Made by a program: the position numbers and the translations under genes. Of a stretch of 43,501 bases of DNA, positions 42,277-43,501 are shown in pieces (the first letter of the stretch is position 1; each line of letters opens with the position of its first letter). The notes beneath the pieces are model-generated. The model worked only from the letters and a program-made list of their open reading frames with translations, was not told where the DNA came from and did no database searches. Origin of the DNA: Bacteroidales bacterium (lineage in GTDB: Bacteria > Bacteroidota > Bacteroidia > Bacteroidales > Marinilabiliaceae); the NCBI GenBank assembly GCA_024401395.1, contig JAKSLD010000024.1, positions 1-43,501 on the forward strand. The letters are read 5' to 3'.

Positions 42277-43501
42277 ATGCAACACAAGATTTTTACTACG
42301 ATAGTGATTAGTGTTTTTGCACTATTGAGTTTGAAGGCGCAAGTGGCGGTGGATGAAAGTAATTTTTCATTGCATATTATCGCGGCATTGAATGCAGATT
42401 GGTCGTCAGTAGCTGGCGATGGTACCTTGACAAGTGATGATATAGCGACAATAAATAACTTGACTATCACGGGAAAGGGATCGGGAGACGAATTGTCATT
42501 GAAAGGAATAGATATTCTGACGGCAGTAGAGACATTGTCATTGAATACCTTGAAATATGGAGGAGATTTTTCTGTTTTGCCAGAAGGGACAAGTAATTTG
42601 GAATGTCATGGCTGTGTTATTGATAAGTTTGAGATTTATGGAGATCTAGTATCATTGATAATAAGTGATAAAACTACGTTCAATGATATTTTATTGTCCG
42701 GTTCACAAGGACACAAAATAGAGAATATAGAGTTGAGGAATTTGGACATAGAAGATTTCGATCCTACATTAAAGTCAGATTACCGACTTGAAGGATATTT
42801 GAAGATAATCGATTGTCGCAGTATTAAGCATGCTAATTTGAGGATAGCTAGCTCGCTAAATATGAATGGCGTGCCAGAATTGGCTGACATGGATTGGGAT
42901 ACAATGTATACAAAGTTTGGAGAATCGAGCACAAATATAATAGAATTGAGCAAGGCTCTAGGAATTGTTACGGATGAAGATATCTACGTTAATAAGAGAT
43001 ATGGGTTCAAGTCGAATGTTACGCTGACGCTACCAGATAAGAGTACTCCGATTTCTTTAGATGATTACAGCCTTTCGGCTAGTCGTGTGAGTTCAATTAG
43101 TGGACCTATGACTAAAGATGAGGGAAGCAACACTTTAATAATAGATTGGGAGGCAGCTGGTGCTGATGAAGCTTCTGTCACATACAGGTATAACTGTTTA
43201 ACAGGAGTGTCGAAGAAATATCTTGAGGTTGAGCTTACAGTAAAAGTTGGAGCAGAGCCAGAAGATGATGAGGCACCGGTAATTAAGGTAGGAGATGATG
43301 TATTAGGAGCAACAGCCAATTATGAAGAGAGCGTTACTTTGACTATTACAGACAATAAAGGAGTAACATCGGTAACGATAAACGGAACACCAGCAAGTGA
43401 GCCGTATGTTATACCTGCAGTAGATGGGACTTATGAGGTAGTTGCCAAAGACGAGAAGGGGAATCAGGCAAAAACAACGATAACCATAAAGTTGCCAGTA
43501 G
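42277..43501 (+). CDS. secreted leucine-repeat/Ig-like surface protein, 3'-truncated by the window edge
   Basis: Open from the ATG at 42277 to the last base without a stop, giving 408 complete codons. Signal peptide MQHKIFTTIVISVFALLSLKAQ. The next part (about 25-200) has irregular leucine-rich, beta-helix-like repeats (INNLTITGKGSGDELSLKGI, VETLSLNTLKYGG, LVSLIISDKTTFNDILL, IENIELRNLDIEDF), a short form of the BspA/LRR surface style. From about 250 onward there are Ig-like beta-sandwiches, the last ending in DGTYEVVAKDEKGNQAKTTITI. Such proteins are usually exported adhesins or carry a C-terminal sorting domain, which would lie outside the window. No enzymatic motif is visible. Confidence 0.85.
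   Translation, partial: MQHKIFTTIVISVFALLSLKAQVAVDESNFSLHIIAALNADWSSVAGDGTLTSDDIATINNLTITGKGSGDELSLKGIDILTAVETLSLNTLKYGGDFSVLPEGTSNLECHGCVIDKFEIYGDLVSLIISDKTTFNDILLSGSQGHKIENIELRNLDIEDFDPTLKSDYRLEGYLKIIDCRSIKHANLRIASSLNMNGVPELADMDWDTMYTKFGESSTNIIELSKALGIVTDEDIYVNKRYGFKSNVTLTLPDKSTPISLDDYSLSASRVSSISGPMTKDEGSNTLIIDWEAAGADEASVTYRYNCLTGVSKKYLEVELTVKVGAEPEDDEAPVIKVGDDVLGATANYEESVTLTITDNKGVTSVTINGTPASEPYVIPAVDGTYEVVAKDEKGNQAKTTITIKLPV

Overview
The window looks like a Bacteroidota, probably Bacteroidales, chromosome from a gut- or rumen-type anaerobe. This rests on the gene families present (two GH28 pectinases, a DUF1680-type beta-L-arabinofuranosidase, a DUF6340-like lipoprotein, an MCE/amidase pair, a giant two-activase BadF/BcrA protein), on Bacteroidota-type -7 promoter boxes (TAnnTTTG) upstream of several genes, and on the lack of Shine-Dalgarno sequences. 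No rRNA, tRNA, CRISPR array, transposase, integrase or phage gene was seen. Species cannot be assigned.

Layout. 1-7.5 kb, plus strand: 3' part of acetate kinase, a secreted GH28, the 1422-aa activase/dehydratase-like protein and a small secreted protein. 7.6-16 kb, minus strand, in transcription order: dapB, lepB (signal peptidase I), a signal-peptidase paralogue lacking the catalytic lysine, an LTA-synthase-type phosphoglycerol transferase, a patatin/Omp85 outer-membrane phospholipase, and yigZ. 16-19.3 kb, minus strand: an MBL hydrolase coupled to a PlsC-like acyltransferase, then a flavin reductase-lrgA-lrgB operon. 19.5-23.9 kb, minus strand: STAS protein, RNase Z, DUF4268 protein, TrkH and TrkA. 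24-30.2 kb, minus strand: amidase, MlaD-like protein, DUF6340-like lipoprotein and Na+/solute symporter in one tight run, then a second GH28 with its own promoter. 30.3-36 kb: a methyltransferase (+), a low-complexity protein, an SDR-YjjG pair and a GH127/GH146 enzyme (all -). 36-43.5 kb, mostly plus: PpnP, an esterase, a UvrD-like helicase with an embedded DEDDh exonuclease, a secreted CE1-like esterase, and the 5' part of a secreted leucine-repeat/Ig-like protein that runs off the end.

Functional themes are pectin and arabinan breakdown (GH28 x2, GH127/146, two esterases, but no SusCD pair in view), envelope building and export (signal peptidase, amidase, MCE transporter, lipid enzymes), potassium uptake, and anaerobic acetate metabolism.

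The most unusual signal is not a gene. At least seven intergenic spacers carry short tandem arrays with an 11-bp unit. Each array has its own unit sequence, but the period is the same, all lie in the same orientation on the plus strand whatever the direction of the neighbouring genes, and five of the seven end in a shared core (about GGGAAGTA...TTGCTCGCAATTTTTTAT). Two arrays with nearly the same unit bracket the yigZ-to-lepB cluster. I know of no described element matching this, but novelty cannot be tested from sequence alone. A 101-bp nested palindrome sits beside one of the arrays, and a second, different degenerate repeat lies near the right end.
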